The notes under the pieces: model-generated
The model's database searches: none
What the model was told of the DNA's origin: nothing
The model's input: the letters and a program-made list of their open reading frames with translations, nothing else
NCBI GenBank assembly: GCA_950295325.1
Contig: OX485803.1
Span: 59,537,554-59,601,553 of the forward strand
Length of the DNA stretch: 64,000 nucleotides
Source: Polytrichum commune
Taxonomy: Eukaryota; Streptophyta; Polytrichopsida; Polytrichales; Polytrichaceae
Direction: 5' to 3'
In this document: one piece after another, positions 11,331-23,089 of the stretch
Numbering within the stretch: position 1 is the stretch's first letter
Layout of the letters: each line of letters opens with the position of its first letter
Position numbers and translations under genes: made by a program

Positions 11331-11903
11331 TCGGGATTTCCTCCCAGCAGCAAGTACTACCTGTTGCAATTGTACCTCAATTCTTTTGCAACAAATTGAT
11401 CGTCAAAGCAATATTTCATCAGTTCTCCCAAGTACCGCGGAGCCATTCGCAGCTGCTCCATAATTCCTCATCACAGGTCCACGGCGACCCAATTTGTCAT
11501 CCGCAGGTGCATGAGGATACCATCGACGTTGTACTAGTTCACTGGATGGGATTGACTTTCTTAATTCTCCATCCCCTGTACTCTTTGGCGGTGTAGTGTA
11601 TGTCATTATAACGTGGACATGACATCCAGGTTATTTAATCCACGGCACTGAACAGGTGGTTTCTGTAATTTGTGAAATAGCTGATACCTCCAAGCTGTCA
11701 ACTGGCGGGTCGTCTTGGATGCTTCGTCAGCGAGTCCTTAATCAGTTGCGGAATTATCTCAAAGAATTGCTGTACCTGAAGTACTCTCCTGCTGTGGCTC
11801 CTGTAATGAAGTAGTCTCATGAGGTTCTTCAACCTATCAAACAGGTCGAAGCCCATATTCATCGAGCTCTAGGGTGGCTTTGGACTGGAAAGATTAGGAG
11901 AAG

Positions 11904-13709
11904 ATGGAGAGTCCCAAGATCTTGAACTCCGTAAAGTCGAACAAAATCTATGGGATATGTGGTCTCTTATTAATTCTCGCCGTGTTCACTGTCCAGTATC
12001 TTCCTGCCGAAACTTTCAATTTCAAAATAGACCTCCTTGGTCGATTAGTCGAAAGCACAGCAGTTCATCGTAAGCACGACCCCATACCGTCGGAATCCAT
12101 CACGAAAGAATTTAAGCGAGCATTGCGGAATAAACCTGTGGGAGAACTTGTTGCAGCTCTCCGAGAGGCGACTAAACTGGCCGCTGGGGGAGTGAATGTA
12201 AGCACATGGTTCACGGAAGAGGCAAGGGCAAAATGGAACGCCGACAATCCATGCTTGAGTCGGGACGAGCTGCCGATTCGATATGGGAAGAGAAACTACG
12301 TCCAAGATTTGGAACCAAGCAAGAACTGGCAGCTGGTGTTGCAAGAGTATGCGAGACTTCACCGCACTTGCACCCATAGGATTGGGAACCCGTTAGAGTA
12401 TTTCATGGCGAAAAACAACAGCGTCGATTGCAAATTCATGGTCATCGACACTGAGGACGTCGGATTGGGAAACAGGATTCTGATGATCGCTTCGGCCTTT
12501 GCGTACGCCGTCTTGACGCAGCGCGTGCTCCTCATCTCGAAGCCTAATGTGTTGCTCCCCGGGATCATGTGCGAGCCTTTTGAGGGATCCTCCTGGATGC
12601 ATTTCGACCCGGAGAGCAAAGTGTTGCCATACAGAGAGGGCAACCAAAGGTGGACCCACAATACGGAGTTTTTAGAACGCATTGACGAGGCTCGAAGTCA
12701 TCCATCCAGCCCTTTGGATCCCATTTTCGAATACGCTGTGACGAACGGCGATGGATGGAAAGTGGTGCAGCCCGACACTCGATTTTTTTGTGACACTGAA
12801 CAGAAACATTACGCAAATGTTACCTGGATGGAATTCACGGGGTGTCTTTACTTTGCACCCAAACTCTTCGCAGTTCCGTCGTTCCGACGGACGCTAAACG
12901 CATTGTTCCCCGACAGAATGATCCTCACCCGCGTGCTTCGTGGGATTCTGCTACCATCGGACGACGTTTGGGCGCGGGTCAAGCGAATTGACAGTGGCTA
13001 CCTTCAGCAAGCGCACAAGCGGCTGGGGATCCAAATCCGCTACCGCGATAAAGGGGAGCAATTCAATAGGATGCACACCACCATTGAGAACCGGGTCCTG
13101 CACTGTGCAACTGAGAACTACCTCCTTCCCGCCATAGCCGACAACTCTCAACAAGCTATCGATCAGAGGCAAAATCACGCACTCATCAAGGCCACTGAAA
13201 TATCTGTGCCTCGAGTTACGTCGGTCTTCATCGGTTCCTTGTTCGAAGGTCTCAAGACTTTTCTCATCGAGACTTACCTCCGCAACCCAACGACAACAGG
13301 GGATGCCGTTGCGGTTGTTCAACTCTCTCACGAAGGCGAGCAGCGTTTCGGCATCGAGATCGACCAGGAAGCTCTTGCCGAGGTGCTCATCCTTAGCTTC
13401 TCCGACTACCTTTTTGTCACTCCCATCTCGACGTTCAGCGGCATCTCGCAGGCTTATGGAGGCCTTCGACCCTGGTTCATCGATTTTCGAGAAACCGATA
13501 ATGCGGGGGCATGCACACGCGCCCAAACTGTCGATGTCTGTTTCCAAGTTCCTAAGACGAGTGACTTCACGTGCCCTTACGACCCCGCCGTCAATGGCAA
13601 GTCCATACCTGATGTGTACCCCGACATCCAGAAGTGCTTGGACGTCGATGTAAGCTCAGATGTCAAATGGGGCATCCAGCTCATCACCAGAGACAGACCC
13701 AATAAGTAA
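11904..13709 (+). CDS. GT37-family fucosyltransferase (xyloglucan/arabinogalactan type)
   Basis: A 601-residue protein in one uninterrupted exon. It is predicted to transfer fucose from GDP-fucose to a cell-wall glycan, such as xyloglucan or arabinogalactan-protein side chains, in the Golgi lumen. A short basic N-terminus is followed by one hydrophobic signal-anchor at about residues 15-33, giving the type II topology usual for Golgi transferases. Family motifs are 'GLGNR' at 187-191, preceded by an acidic 'DTED', the nucleotide-sugar motif 'GIQIR' at 375-379, 'FIGSLFEGLK', and 'STFSG' at 509-513 leading to 'AYGGLRPWFI'. The length is slightly above Arabidopsis FUT1. The start lies in a good plant context (GAAGATGGA), and no other ATG fits the anchor. 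The acceptor glycan cannot be told from sequence. No neighbour suggests a cluster. Confidence 0.9.
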   Translation: MESPKILNSVKSNKIYGICGLLLILAVFTVQYLPAETFNFKIDLLGRLVESTAVHRKHDPIPSESITKEFKRALRNKPVGELVAALREATKLAAGGVNVSTWFTEEARAKWNADNPCLSRDELPIRYGKRNYVQDLEPSKNWQLVLQEYARLHRTCTHRIGNPLEYFMAKNNSVDCKFMVIDTEDVGLGNRILMIASAFAYAVLTQRVLLISKPNVLLPGIMCEPFEGSSWMHFDPESKVLPYREGNQRWTHNTEFLERIDEARSHPSSPLDPIFEYAVTNGDGWKVVQPDTRFFCDTEQKHYANVTWMEFTGCLYFAPKLFAVPSFRRTLNALFPDRMILTRVLRGILLPSDDVWARVKRIDSGYLQQAHKRLGIQIRYRDKGEQFNRMHTTIENRVLHCATENYLLPAIADNSQQAIDQRQNHALIKATEISVPRVTSVFIGSLFEGLKTFLIETYLRNPTTTGDAVAVVQLSHEGEQRFGIEIDQEALAEVLILSFSDYLFVTPISTFSGISQAYGGLRPWFIDFRETDNAGACTRAQTVDVCFQVPKTSDFTCPYDPAVNGKSIPDVYPDIQKCLDVDVSSDVKWGIQLITRDRPNK

Positions 13710-15065
13710 CGGATGATGCTGTCACTTCGTCATGCAACGCAAATCCACGAGATAAAAGTTTGAGAATCTACTAAGCTGGCACAATTATCCACAGGTCAGC
13801 TCCTTGGCAGCTGTTCCTTTGTACGTTGCAAAATTAGCCAGAGATTGGAGGACTTTGTATCTACAACTCTTGTTGCCTTCGAAGATGTCGACCTCACGGT
13901 GATGTTTCGACAAATCCCTCTTGAAGTAAAGGTTGCACCGATGTGCTGGGTTGCTGAATTTGGAGCAGATTTTTGTGACTGTAGATCGATGTAAATAACA
14001 GAGAGGGCTTTTAAGAAAGCTTGTATGTTGTTTCAACCTTACGTGATAACTTGAGACTAGGGATTCCAATTTTGAGGTTCGCGTGCCAATAGTCGAGAAT
14101 GGACCGTGATTGTGTGATCATGGACACATAACTGGATGATTAGACACATAACACTGACAGAATATGCAATCTTTTGAGGGATTTGTTGATCTCCAACTCC
14201 ATACCTATCATGAAGACAGGACAAACACGTGTATCGATCAGAAGTTAGCGTTGCCAACGATCTTGATAATGTGCTCTTCCAACGGTATTAACTTCCTAGG
14301 ACACACTTCTAGTGTCTGACTGAGAAGGAATCTGGTAATACACTGATTGTCCTTTCTCAAGGTCGCTTTAGTTTTCTGCGACTGGGAGATCTCAAATTTC
14401 TAAGTACGAATGACAGATTCCAAAAGATAGCAGCATTTGATGATGTCATGAGCAGAATGTATGTAGAAATGTGGTAAAGAATAGTGTACTGTGTGGTAGC
14501 GTCCTGAGGGGTTTCACAATCGAAAGCTTAATCGTGAACAAAGATTAAAGGTTTTCACTGCTGCACCGCAATCAAATTCATCAATCTGTTGTAAGTAGTA
14601 CGTATCCATATTGATTGGAAACGTACGTACTGAGTGCAGAATTCAGAGTGGTAGTGATCACTTGAGATTTGTGTCCTGTTCGAAATGAAAGGCCCCACGC
14701 GGTGACTGATATTCCCTGTTTCAAATGTAATGGCAGATAGGCATCTTGTGATGGTCTATACTAGAAATTGCGTCACTTGAGTGTGACAGTATTATTTATA
14801 ATTTTACTCCAAGCAGCTCAGTTGTGGAAATTAGTTTTCTGGGAAGAGCTAAAGAAGTTTACTGAAGGCATAATTCAGAACCTGTTAATCAAGATTTATC
14901 TCGTTTGGTTTCTCCTTCCGAAGGTGTTGAAACACCCACAACTTCATCGAACCTGAAATATAACATACATTGTCTGAGGAGACTTCTCTACTCTAAACAA
15001 AGATACCGCAATCAGACCACCTGAACACAAAACGTACAAGTTTTGGAATTGGTGAGAGCGTCTTA
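13710..15065. other. Intergenic: 3' UTR of fucosyltransferase and spacer
   Basis: The first few hundred bases should include the 3' UTR. No strong AATAAA signal was identified. The remainder holds no recognisable gene or repeat. Confidence 0.4.
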
Positions 15066-15624
15066 GGGGCTGTTTACACAAGGGACCATGAAATCATCCC
15101 AAGGCCCTGTAAAATATGTGAATGGTTGTTGAACTCGTCCCAGGACCACTCTAGTTTACATCTAGGAAAAATGTGAGAGTGACCATGGAGTTTGAGGTCC
15201 CCAAAAGACATATTTAAAGACCTACATTATCCACTGACATGGTCCAACAAGTTTTGCGGTGGGAGGGACAAAAAAGTGCTACGATAGAAAAAGGCAAGGG
15301 TCCATGGCAGAGAAATATTGCTATAATAATTATTTGATGAAATTTTTTGGGGGTAAGAAAAGATGAAGATAAGAGAAGACAAAAGAATGGTCAAACTTGA
15401 ATTTTTTTTCAAAACTGCCCTTTTTGGACATATATTAAAAAAAATCAGCACATTCACTTTTTGGTGCATGGTCATTCCTCTTGGTCCACATTCGACTCAC
15501 CCCTAGTAAGAGACCCAAAGGCTTTGTAAATTGATTTTTTAAGAAATTGGACCATCAAAGTTGGACCATCAAGTAGGACCCTGGGAAAAGGTCATCTTCC
15601 ATGGTCCATGGTGTAAACCGGCCC
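15066..15624. mobile_element. Tourist-like (PIF/Harbinger-type) non-autonomous element
   Basis: Left terminus GGGGCTGTTTACAC and right terminus GTGTAAACCGGCCC are inverted repeats, flanked on both sides by TTA, the 3-bp target duplication typical of Tourist/Harbinger elements. Subterminal blocks GGACCATGAAAT and CCATGGTCCATGG are also inverted. It is 559 bp with no coding capacity. A longer relative lies at 30025-31464 and a broken one at 52753. Confidence 0.8.
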
Positions 15625-16271
15625 TTAGCCACTGCAAAGAATAGTTTCTTATGCCAGCCTCCTCTTAATGCTCTCTGAGTTTGTCAGCTTTTTTCGAAGT
15701 CCCACAAGTTGAGTGCGGCCACAGTGTACACGGCTCTTCACCAGATTTCTAGGGTTTGCATAGAAATTGGTTAGAATCAGAGAGCTGTAACCATGTCCCT
15801 CCCTCAGCGGAAGTTGGCGCGGGTTCTAAGCTCACACTGAATGTCCTGAAGACAGGTGTTGATATTGCATCCGCCAAGTAGTGGTGCCCATAATTCTGAT
15901 CGCGTTTGTAAAATGGCACTGTCACATGGTGATCACAGTTAAATTACTTGATCTCGAACAGAGTATGGAAGTAGCAGAGGCCGGCGACAACCAATGTGAT
16001 TGAAGAGATTCTCTCAATTGAACTACAAATCACAGTCGTTAGTGAACCTAACGACAGAGTGTGTATGACTTTCTGGAAAGAAGATTGGGTCGACCACCGA
16101 TTTTACAGGAAATCAGTAGAAGGTTCCCATCTGCACTAACGCACTAAAATGATGATACAATCATGTGAGATGTCCTTGGCAATCAACGTTACAATCCCAA
16201 TGGGCAAGACAGTTGAATGTGACCTATTCTCTAAAAGGACACGTATGTGCATCTTAGTTTTAGATTCCATC
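15625..16271. other. Intergenic, 3' flank of receptor kinase
   Basis: Includes the presumed 3' UTR of the minus-strand receptor kinase. Nothing else is recognised. Confidence 0.4.
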
Positions 16272-17105
16272 CTACACCGGTGAAGTATGTGACGTTGGAT
16301 CCGATGAAGATGTAGGAATCTCTGGACCAACGCGACAGCCCTCCAGCATGAATATCACCTCAGACATTGATGGTCTGTCAGCAGGATCAGGAGCAGTACA
16401 CAGTAGAGCAACTTTGACAGCCAAGAGAAATTCCTCCCATTCTGACGATTCGGGGTCTAACTCTAGCAAGCTAGGATCAAATAATTCCGAGATTTGCCCT
16501 GTTTGCAGCATCCGCTTCACCCACTTCACAATGTCTTCGTCTTGACTGGTGAACATCACTGGCCTCCGTCCTGTCAAAAGCTCAAGCAGAACTATTCCAA
16601 AGCTGTATACATCTGCTTCTTGTGTGAGCTGCCCAGACACTCCCATTTCAGGAGAAACATATCCAATTGACCCCAAAGGAGTTGAAGAGGATGAAGGATC
16701 TGTGGGTGTCATTGACAACCTTTCAAAACCAAAATCTGAAAGATGCGCTTCAAAATCTGCATCGAATTGCACGTTGTTTGGCTTCACATCTCCATGTATG
16801 ATGGGAGGATTGCAGTGTGTATGAAGAAAAGAAAGTCCACGAGCGACTCCAAGCGCAATGAGATGCCTCATAGGCCAATTCAAAACATGTCCGTCTTGTT
16901 GTGAAGCTTCCTGGAGCAACGATGCAAGGTTTCCATTGGGCATGTAGTCGTAAATCAGGAGTCGCACATCTCCATGAACGTAGTAACCCCTTAAAACTGT
17001 CAGATTGTGGTGCTTCACTCTTCCCAACATTTCAGCCTCTGCTTTAAAAAGGTTCTCTTCTACTTGCCCATCTGGGAGCCTTCTCACTGAAAGAACCGTT
17101 CCATC
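16272..17105 (-). CDS. Receptor kinase exon 3: atypical kinase domain
   Basis: Residues 854-1130. The ATP-anchoring lysine of the VAxK motif is arginine (R861 in 'VLSVRRL'). The HRD motif is 'HGD' (957-959), so the domain is non-RD. 'DFG' (977-979) and an APE-like 'SPE' in 'GYVSPEM' are kept, as are 'DVYSFGIVLLELLTGRRP' and the C-terminal arginine in 'DRPSM'. The same K-to-R and HGD changes are remembered from At4g36180, so they look like a family trait rather than decay. The domain is likely a weak or inactive kinase acting as a signalling scaffold. Confidence 0.88.
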   Translation of the reverse strand, partial: DGTVLSVRRLPDGQVEENLFKAEAEMLGRVKHHNLTVLRGYYVHGDVRLLIYDYMPNGNLASLLQEASQQDGHVLNWPMRHLIALGVARGLSFLHTHCNPPIIHGDVKPNNVQFDADFEAHLSDFGFERLSMTPTDPSSSSTPLGSIGYVSPEMGVSGQLTQEADVYSFGIVLLELLTGRRPVMFTSQDEDIVKWVKRMLQTGQISELFDPSLLELDPESSEWEEFLLAVKVALLCTAPDPADRPSMSEVIFMLEGCRVGPEIPTSSSDPTSHTSPV

Positions 17106-20100
17106 CTGAACACCGCAGCACAAACCAAGCGTTACAAACAACTTTCTCGAAATAACTCATGGAAATTTGAAATTGACTACCTTCAATCTCACCTGCAGAT
17201 GATATATGCCCAAAAACAGAGAACAAGTACGGAGCACTACCCTACAGGTCTTCAAACACAATTGAAAACCTTAGAATGACTTAAGGCTGGTACTATTAGA
17301 TGCAAAACAGATAGCCTCAGATTCTAGAAATAAGTCCCAACATCTGTAACTGCGCACTGGCCTGCTAGCGTTACAAGCTCCATGTCCAGAAGTGCTTCAG
17401 ATGTTCACAAAATATGCTGAAACTCGGTTCAAAACTTTAAGAGCTCCCAATATTGAAATATGACCTGACACGGCATTAAAGTGACCATCATGTAGCGAGG
17501 CAAGAAGGGAAGTAATCACCTTAAGAATTGCCTTGAATACAATCCCATAGCGTGTCCTGCTCAAGACATGGTCTTCATCGAACTGCCCTGTAGCCTCCTG
17601 GATATGTGCAAGCGTCAGGGGCTCACGAAACATAATAACTTGTGGCTCAGGCAGTGTAGGTTCTATGTACGGTGCTTCTTTCGTATTGAAACAACATGCA
17701 ATGCCAAGGCAGCAGAGAGAAAGCATGATGAGGCCCACGATTGCTCCTGCCACAGCAATCCCAATAATCGGCCCGGTACTCAAAACCTTGTGTCCAGAGC
17801 TACTCCCTGTACTCTGATGTGGAGCAGATTGCTGAGGCGAACTAGCCGGAGTTCCATCGCAGGTTGCAGCTGAGCAGAGAAGAGGGTTTCCGACGAAGGA
17901 CGTGTAGTTGAACTCTGTACCAATCGACTGAGGAATGGGACCCTGAAAGTTGTTGTTGGAAAGATTCAGCGATCGAAGGCCTTTCAGATCTTGTAAAGAC
18001 TGAGGAAGTCTGCCACTGAGGTTATTGTTGGAAAGATCCAGCTCCTCCAGAAATACCAAGTCGCCGAAATTAGACGGAATACCTCCCTGTAGCCGATTAT
18101 GTTGCAATAGTAATTGACGAAGCTGTACGATTTGAGAGAGCTCTGCCGGTATTTCTCCAGTCAACTCGTTTCCATGTAGATCCACTTCAGTCAAATTCGT
18201 ACAGTTCACGAGCTGAGGAGGAATGCTGCCTGAAAGTTGGTTGAGCCCTAAATCTAAAACCTGGAGGTTCGAGATTTGACCAATGTCACTAGAAATTGAA
18301 CCCGTAAGCTGGTTACGACTCAGCGATAAGACTGTCAATCTCAGGTCTCTGCCAAATACCACAGGTATTTCGCCTGATAAGAAGTTGTTGGAGAGAGAAA
18401 GTATGGATAGCTGGGGAAGAGCACCAAGGTCGGGAGGAATGGTACCGTTGAGCTGGTTGCCACTCAGATTGAAGGATACAAGCCCGGCGGAGGCTGCAAA
18501 TCCCGCTGGAATTGGACCAGAGAGAAAATTGTTGGCGGCAGAGAAACTCTGCAAATTGTAGAGTGTAGCATATGCTACAGGGATGCTTCCTGAGAAACTC
18601 TGCCCGCTGACATCCAACTGTAAGAGATTCTCACATTTTCCAAGCTCTGGTGGAAGCACTCCTGACAGGTTATTCCCACTAACATCGAGAATCTGCAACT
18701 GCTGAAGAGATCCCAACGATGGTGGAATGGTACCCGACAACGCGTTCGCTTGCAAATTGAGGACTTGTAGTGCAGAACACTCCGACAAGGACTCTGGAAT
18801 GTGGCCCGTCAGTTTGTTAAACGATAGGGATAGATACACTAGCTTCTGGAGAAACCCTAATTCCACAGGTATAGTACTAATTAGAGTATTTTTGTCCAAG
18901 TAGAGGTACTCTAGATTGACCAAATAATGGAGGGCTCCTGGAATAGGGCCCGAGAGTTCGTTGGAAGAAAGTGATAGGGTTTGAAGGGATGACAGCTGAC
19001 CTAGAGTGGCAGGGATGGAGGAATTTAATTTGTTATTGTCCAGCGACAATGTTTGCAAGTTCCTGAGGCGGCCGAGCTCTTGAGGGATGCTGCCCGAAAG
19101 GAAATTAGTAGAGAGATTAAGGAGCCGAAGCTGGGCAAGATTGCCTAATGTAGCTGGAATGAGACCTGACAAGGAATTAACCCCCAACGATACTTCTTGG
19201 AGATATGATGCATCCGCTAGCTGTGGAGGAATAGATCCATTTAGCGCATTATCCTCCAATCGCAAAATCTGAAGGCCAGAAAGACTCCCCAAGGCAGCTG
19301 GGATTACACCTTGCAGTCGGTTCCTTCCAAGGTCAATAGACTGCAGCCTGGAGCAGTTTCTCAGTTGTGACGGAATTTCTCCAGAAAGAAAGTTTCCCTG
19401 CAACGACAAACTCTGCAAATCGGACAAGCTACTGATTTCGGGTGGGATATTTCCGTTGAAGAGGTTTCCTTGGAGCGCAAGAGTTGTAAGTCTTTGGCAG
19501 CTAGCTACTTCAACAGGAATTGTACCTGAGAGGTTATTATCCGAAACATCAAGAACATGAAGATTGGTAAGATTGCGGATCTCAGCTGGTATACGGCCTG
19601 TAAGTTTATTCTTCGCCAGGTTCAAGGTATCGAGTGCCTGAGCACCAGCAACAAGCTCCGAAGGAATTCCGCCTGATAATTCATTCTCATTCAGATACAG
19701 GGCATTCAAGACCGAGCAATTCCCAATCGATGCTGGGATTTGGCCAGTCAAGTAATTTGAGTGAAGACTTAGCCTCCAAAGCTTACCGAGATTGCCCACC
19801 TCATCTGCCAGAACGTTAAAAACCTATTAGAAATCGTATCCACTTATGCAAAACAGATAGTACTCCCTTCTGCAAGCCTGCTTTAATGGCTACTGTAACG
19901 GATCGTCTCACCATGATCTGCCAACAAGAAAGTATGATCCCAGTCACTCCGTAATTGGTCAAACAAATGAGATTAGAAACATTTGAACATTCTTGAGACT
20001 CTTAAATAGGTACTTTGTTCCACTCCTGGAAAATAATTGACTTGTACTTCTCGTAACAGAATCACCATCCAGTTGCTCTCACTTCTGTCTACTTTTCCAC

Positions 20101-21326
20101 ACATTTCATTTCTTGCTCTTTGTTTGTATGCATCTAGACAGCACAACGAAATCTTCAAATACGTTCTGCAATAAGTTGCTTTCACGAAGAGGTAGCTTGA
20201 CTCTTCACAATCCACGGTCACAGAGCTTGATTCTATGCATCTCATTGGGAAAAGTAGATGGCACTAGTCACAGATTCTTTCGGACTACAAGTACGTTTAA
20301 GTATCACACCAGGTACGAGACCTGCGGAAAGAGAAAACAGAGATGCAACATAGAACTCCCAGCAACTATTTAACCCTACCACTTGAGAATACTTGTAACA
20401 TGTCACTAATCTCATTGACGCTTTTCGGCAAGCTTTAAAACGCTACTTACGTGTAATAAAAATAATGCAATTCGTCTTATTGTGATGCAACACTGAAACT
20501 CTGAAGTGATTATATTTTCCAATGGAACCAATGCGAATGTCTTATTCAAGTCCGAAGGTTCAAAGATTCGCGTTGATGATGCCGGTTTCAGATTTTCGTT
20601 ACACAAGCTTAGTTCTAAATTACCTAGAGAAAGATAGGAATGACTTAACTTATTTCTTACTAGGCCTTCACTTCCATAATCAAATCGCTTCTGGCCCTGA
20701 CCTCTGGAAGTGTACGACGCTTCTTGATGCCATAAAAGACAAAAATATTACTCTTACACCAAGAAAAGGAGTCTAAGAGGCACCATGTACTTAAAGCTCC
20801 ATGGCCACTGAAGGCAGGTAAGGTCTCCGTACAGTAGCATAGACCACGGGTATAATATGCACTCAGCGATGGCTTTGTCTTGAAATTAAGGGTCAACTCA
20901 TGACCCGCTATGCATTATAGACATATGTCCCTTATTCAAGTAAGAATCCGTAGTAGCGCAACACACAGGGAAAGACGCGTTTAGCTAAATCTACTACAAA
21001 AGATAAACGCCTACTTTGGCAGGAATTAGAAGTAACAAGAACCTTTACGCACCTGCGATGTGGCCTCGCAGTCCAGCTCCAGGCAACCGTATCTCAGAAA
21101 CACGCTCATTGAAACAGTAAACACCTCGCCAACGACACATAAACCAGCTATTCCCAATTGTCCACTCACTCAATGTACCTTGAGGATCAATCAATGCTTC
21201 ACGAATCTTCAGCAAAGCTTCCAAGTCTGTATCAATACTTTGGATCTGTCCCTCTACACCATTAATGAAGGCTCCAAGAAGGAACAAGGTCACCAGGCCA
21301 AGTGCCAAAATCCTCGCCGGGTCCAT
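16272..21326 (-). CDS. LRR receptor-like kinase, At4g36180/MUSTACHES-like, three exons
   Basis: Joining exons 21326-21053, 19804-17520 and 17105-16272 gives a continuous 1130-residue protein, close to the 1136 residues I recall for At4g36180. Intron 1 (1248 bp) has donor G|GTGCGT and acceptor CAG|AT (phase 1). Intron 2 (414 bp) has donor AAG|GTGATT and acceptor CAG|GATGG (phase 0). Order: signal peptide, LRRNT cap, about 26 leucine-rich repeats, transmembrane helix, juxtamembrane region, kinase-like domain. It should sit in the plasma membrane with its repeats outside, sensing an unknown ligand. Arabidopsis members of this group (MUSTACHES) act in stomatal cell-wall morphogenesis; transfer of that role is inference. 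The kinase domain lacks key catalytic residues (see exon 3). Confidence 0.92.
17520..19804 (-). CDS. Receptor kinase exon 2: LRR array, transmembrane helix, juxtamembrane
   Basis: About 26 tandem 24-residue plant-type repeats of the form LxxLxLxxNxLSGxIPxxL run with no island domain. They are followed by a Ser/Gln/His-rich spacer, a transmembrane helix at about residues 769-795 ('GIAVAGAIVGLIML' then a Cys-rich 'CCLGIACC'), and a juxtamembrane segment ending 'DEDHVLSRTRYGIVFKAILK'. The glycine-rich loop is weak ('RTRYGIV'). The acceptor before 'DEVGNL' was chosen because it keeps the first repeat intact. Confidence 0.9.
21053..21326 (-). CDS. Receptor kinase exon 1: signal peptide and LRR cap
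   Basis: Codes residues 1-91 plus the first base of codon 92. A hydrophobic signal peptide (about residues 5-22, likely cleaved near 'VEGQ') precedes an LRRNT_2 cap with 'DLEALLKIREAL', 'LSEW', and the cysteine pair in 'CRWRGVYC'. The first repeat begins 'VSEIRLPGAGLRGHI'. Ending at G|GT joins to AT of exon 2 to make aspartate, giving 'LRGHIADEVGNL'. Confidence 0.88.
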
Positions 21327-21392
21327 AGCCGATGCTTCAGCTGTTCGGTAACATAAGCATTTGTCTTCAAGACGTACTTGACGAATTTATTG

Positions 21393-21431
21393 CTACGCAA
21401 TATATGCTCTCTCTCTCTCTCTCTCTCTCTC
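21393..21431 (-). promoter_or_regulatory. (GA)n tract and TATA-like box upstream of receptor kinase
   Basis: On the minus strand a GAGAGA tract (about 21407-21431) is followed by CATATATTG, 70-100 bases before the start codon. GA repeats are common in plant core promoters and leaders. Whether the A/T box sets the start site is not shown. Confidence 0.4.
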
Positions 21432-22081
21432 CCCACCGGTGAAAAAGCTTAAGAATGTCTAAATGCTGAAGAGTCCCTATACTCTATTTACTAGTTACTA
21501 ATCATGTAGATGTAGAAGAGAAGGAATCTATCCTCGCATTTTCAAACATCTCGACTCCAAGTTGCTGCATGCCGAGGTTCTGGAGCTCGTATGAATTTAA
21601 CAGCCAGTTACTGTACTGCACGTCAATATATGAACTGATTCATGTGGTGACTTAGCTCCCCATTTAGATGAGAAACTCTGCTCTACAGTCGAAACTTTGC
21701 TCCACTGAGAAGGTGCTTGCCTCTCTCTAATTTCTTGGCCCTCTCAATGACAGGATTAGCTCTCGCTCCATTACGTGTATCGTCGCGCAATGTGTAGGAT
21801 CCTGTCCTCATGCATGACAGCTAGCGACTCTTAATCTCCCTCGGCTCGGAGATGAATACTGGTCCACTCAGATCCGCCTGGTACAAAAAATATTCCCTCT
21901 CTTTGCGCGGCATTCATCATACACTCAATATTCCAAACTTGTCAGGAATGGATTCCCGGCTTCCGACGTGTCTATACTAGCAGCAGCTGCAACTCCAACC
22001 CGCTGTCCAGAAATCTATAATCGCACTTAAAGAGGGCTTCCATCCGGAGGGCATCCGGATCCTGCTCGACAGGTACTGTTG

Positions 22082-22292
22082 CGCATAAAACTCGTCGTCC
22101 TCTTAGAAATCCATGACAGTCACGTGAGTGGCTAAAAGTGTATTAAAATAGTGGAACTCCTTCACTCAGCTCTGTACTCAACCTCACCGCATTAAACTCG
22201 CCATCCTCTTACAAGTCCATGAGTCACGTGAGTGGCTGAAAGAGTATTAAAATGAAGGAACTCCTTCGGTCTCTACTATACTCAACCTCTCG
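22082..22292 (-). promoter_or_regulatory. Tandemly duplicated ~105-bp module with CACGTG boxes
   Basis: Two adjacent copies share CTC(G/A)TC..CCTCTTA, TCACGTGAGTGGCT, GTATTAAAAT and GGAACTCCTTC. Each contains one palindromic G-box CACGTG (22121-22126 and 22225-22230), about 800-900 bases upstream of the receptor-kinase start. G-boxes bind bZIP/bHLH factors. Control of this gene is inferred from position. Confidence 0.5.
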
Positions 22293-23089
22293 GGGAAGCT
22301 CACAATATCCAGCGAATATCCACAGTCGGAGTAAGAACAGGTAAATACTACATGAACGACTCTAGCGCAGCTAAAAACGAAGCAAACAATGCAAAATTCC
22401 TCTAGTTTTCCTCTCCTCTCCTAATTCCTATAACCACCGATACGACTTAGCTACAGCCAGGTGACAACATCACATGATCACATGAAGCTTGTGAAAGGTG
22501 GCTGACCCGAGCTCCAGTAGTATAACTAAGTTAACACGGCACCTCTAAACGAATTCCACATCGACTGTCGTCCATCCGACGACGCCACACTCACTCGTGT
22601 GTGCGAACAATCCTCTGCTATATTCCCGTTCCAGCTCTCGATCGATCAACTACGTTACCAGCTGGAGGCACCAGACGCATCTGCCCCGGTACTACTAAAG
22701 AACATCAACACTCCCAGGAAGGGGACGGTGGGGGATGGTGTACCAGTGGCCATGATCTTCCGAACGGGCAAGAGCGTAAGGATGTCGCATCCATCGCCAT
22801 CCATCGCCGCAACGGCACCGTAGCTGTCCCGTTCAAGCTTGTCCTGCCGCTGGCTACGACGCTGCCATCCCATGAGAGCGCCAGGCCAGCCAGGGCCAGG
22901 AAAGGTCGAACATATGTTTCTCCCCTCCTGCCCGCTGCCCGATTCCCTCTGCCCGCTGCCCTCTGGAATCATGTCGGTAACGGGACCCACCTACATGCGA
23001 TTCTTCTGACATAACCATTTGACGCGTGAGGTGTCATACCAGGATTGGTGGAGTAGGTGACTTTTCTAGGGCCTAGAGCATACTAATAA
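22293..23089. other. Intergenic, GC-richer, no gene supported
   Basis: Between 22560 and 22990 the DNA is noticeably richer in G and C and has several overlapping open frames on both strands (up to 137 codons) with Pro/Arg-rich, unrecognised translations. It may be promoter or leader DNA of an unseen transcript. Confidence 0.35.

Noticed and set aside
12951-13547. 198-codon minus-strand frame inside the fucosyltransferase
   Set aside because: It is antisense to conserved GT37 motifs, so it is a shadow frame.
22601-23014. Overlapping 74-137-codon frames in a GC-richer patch
   Set aside because: No domain, no splice partner and Pro/Arg-rich low-complexity translation; not enough to call a gene.
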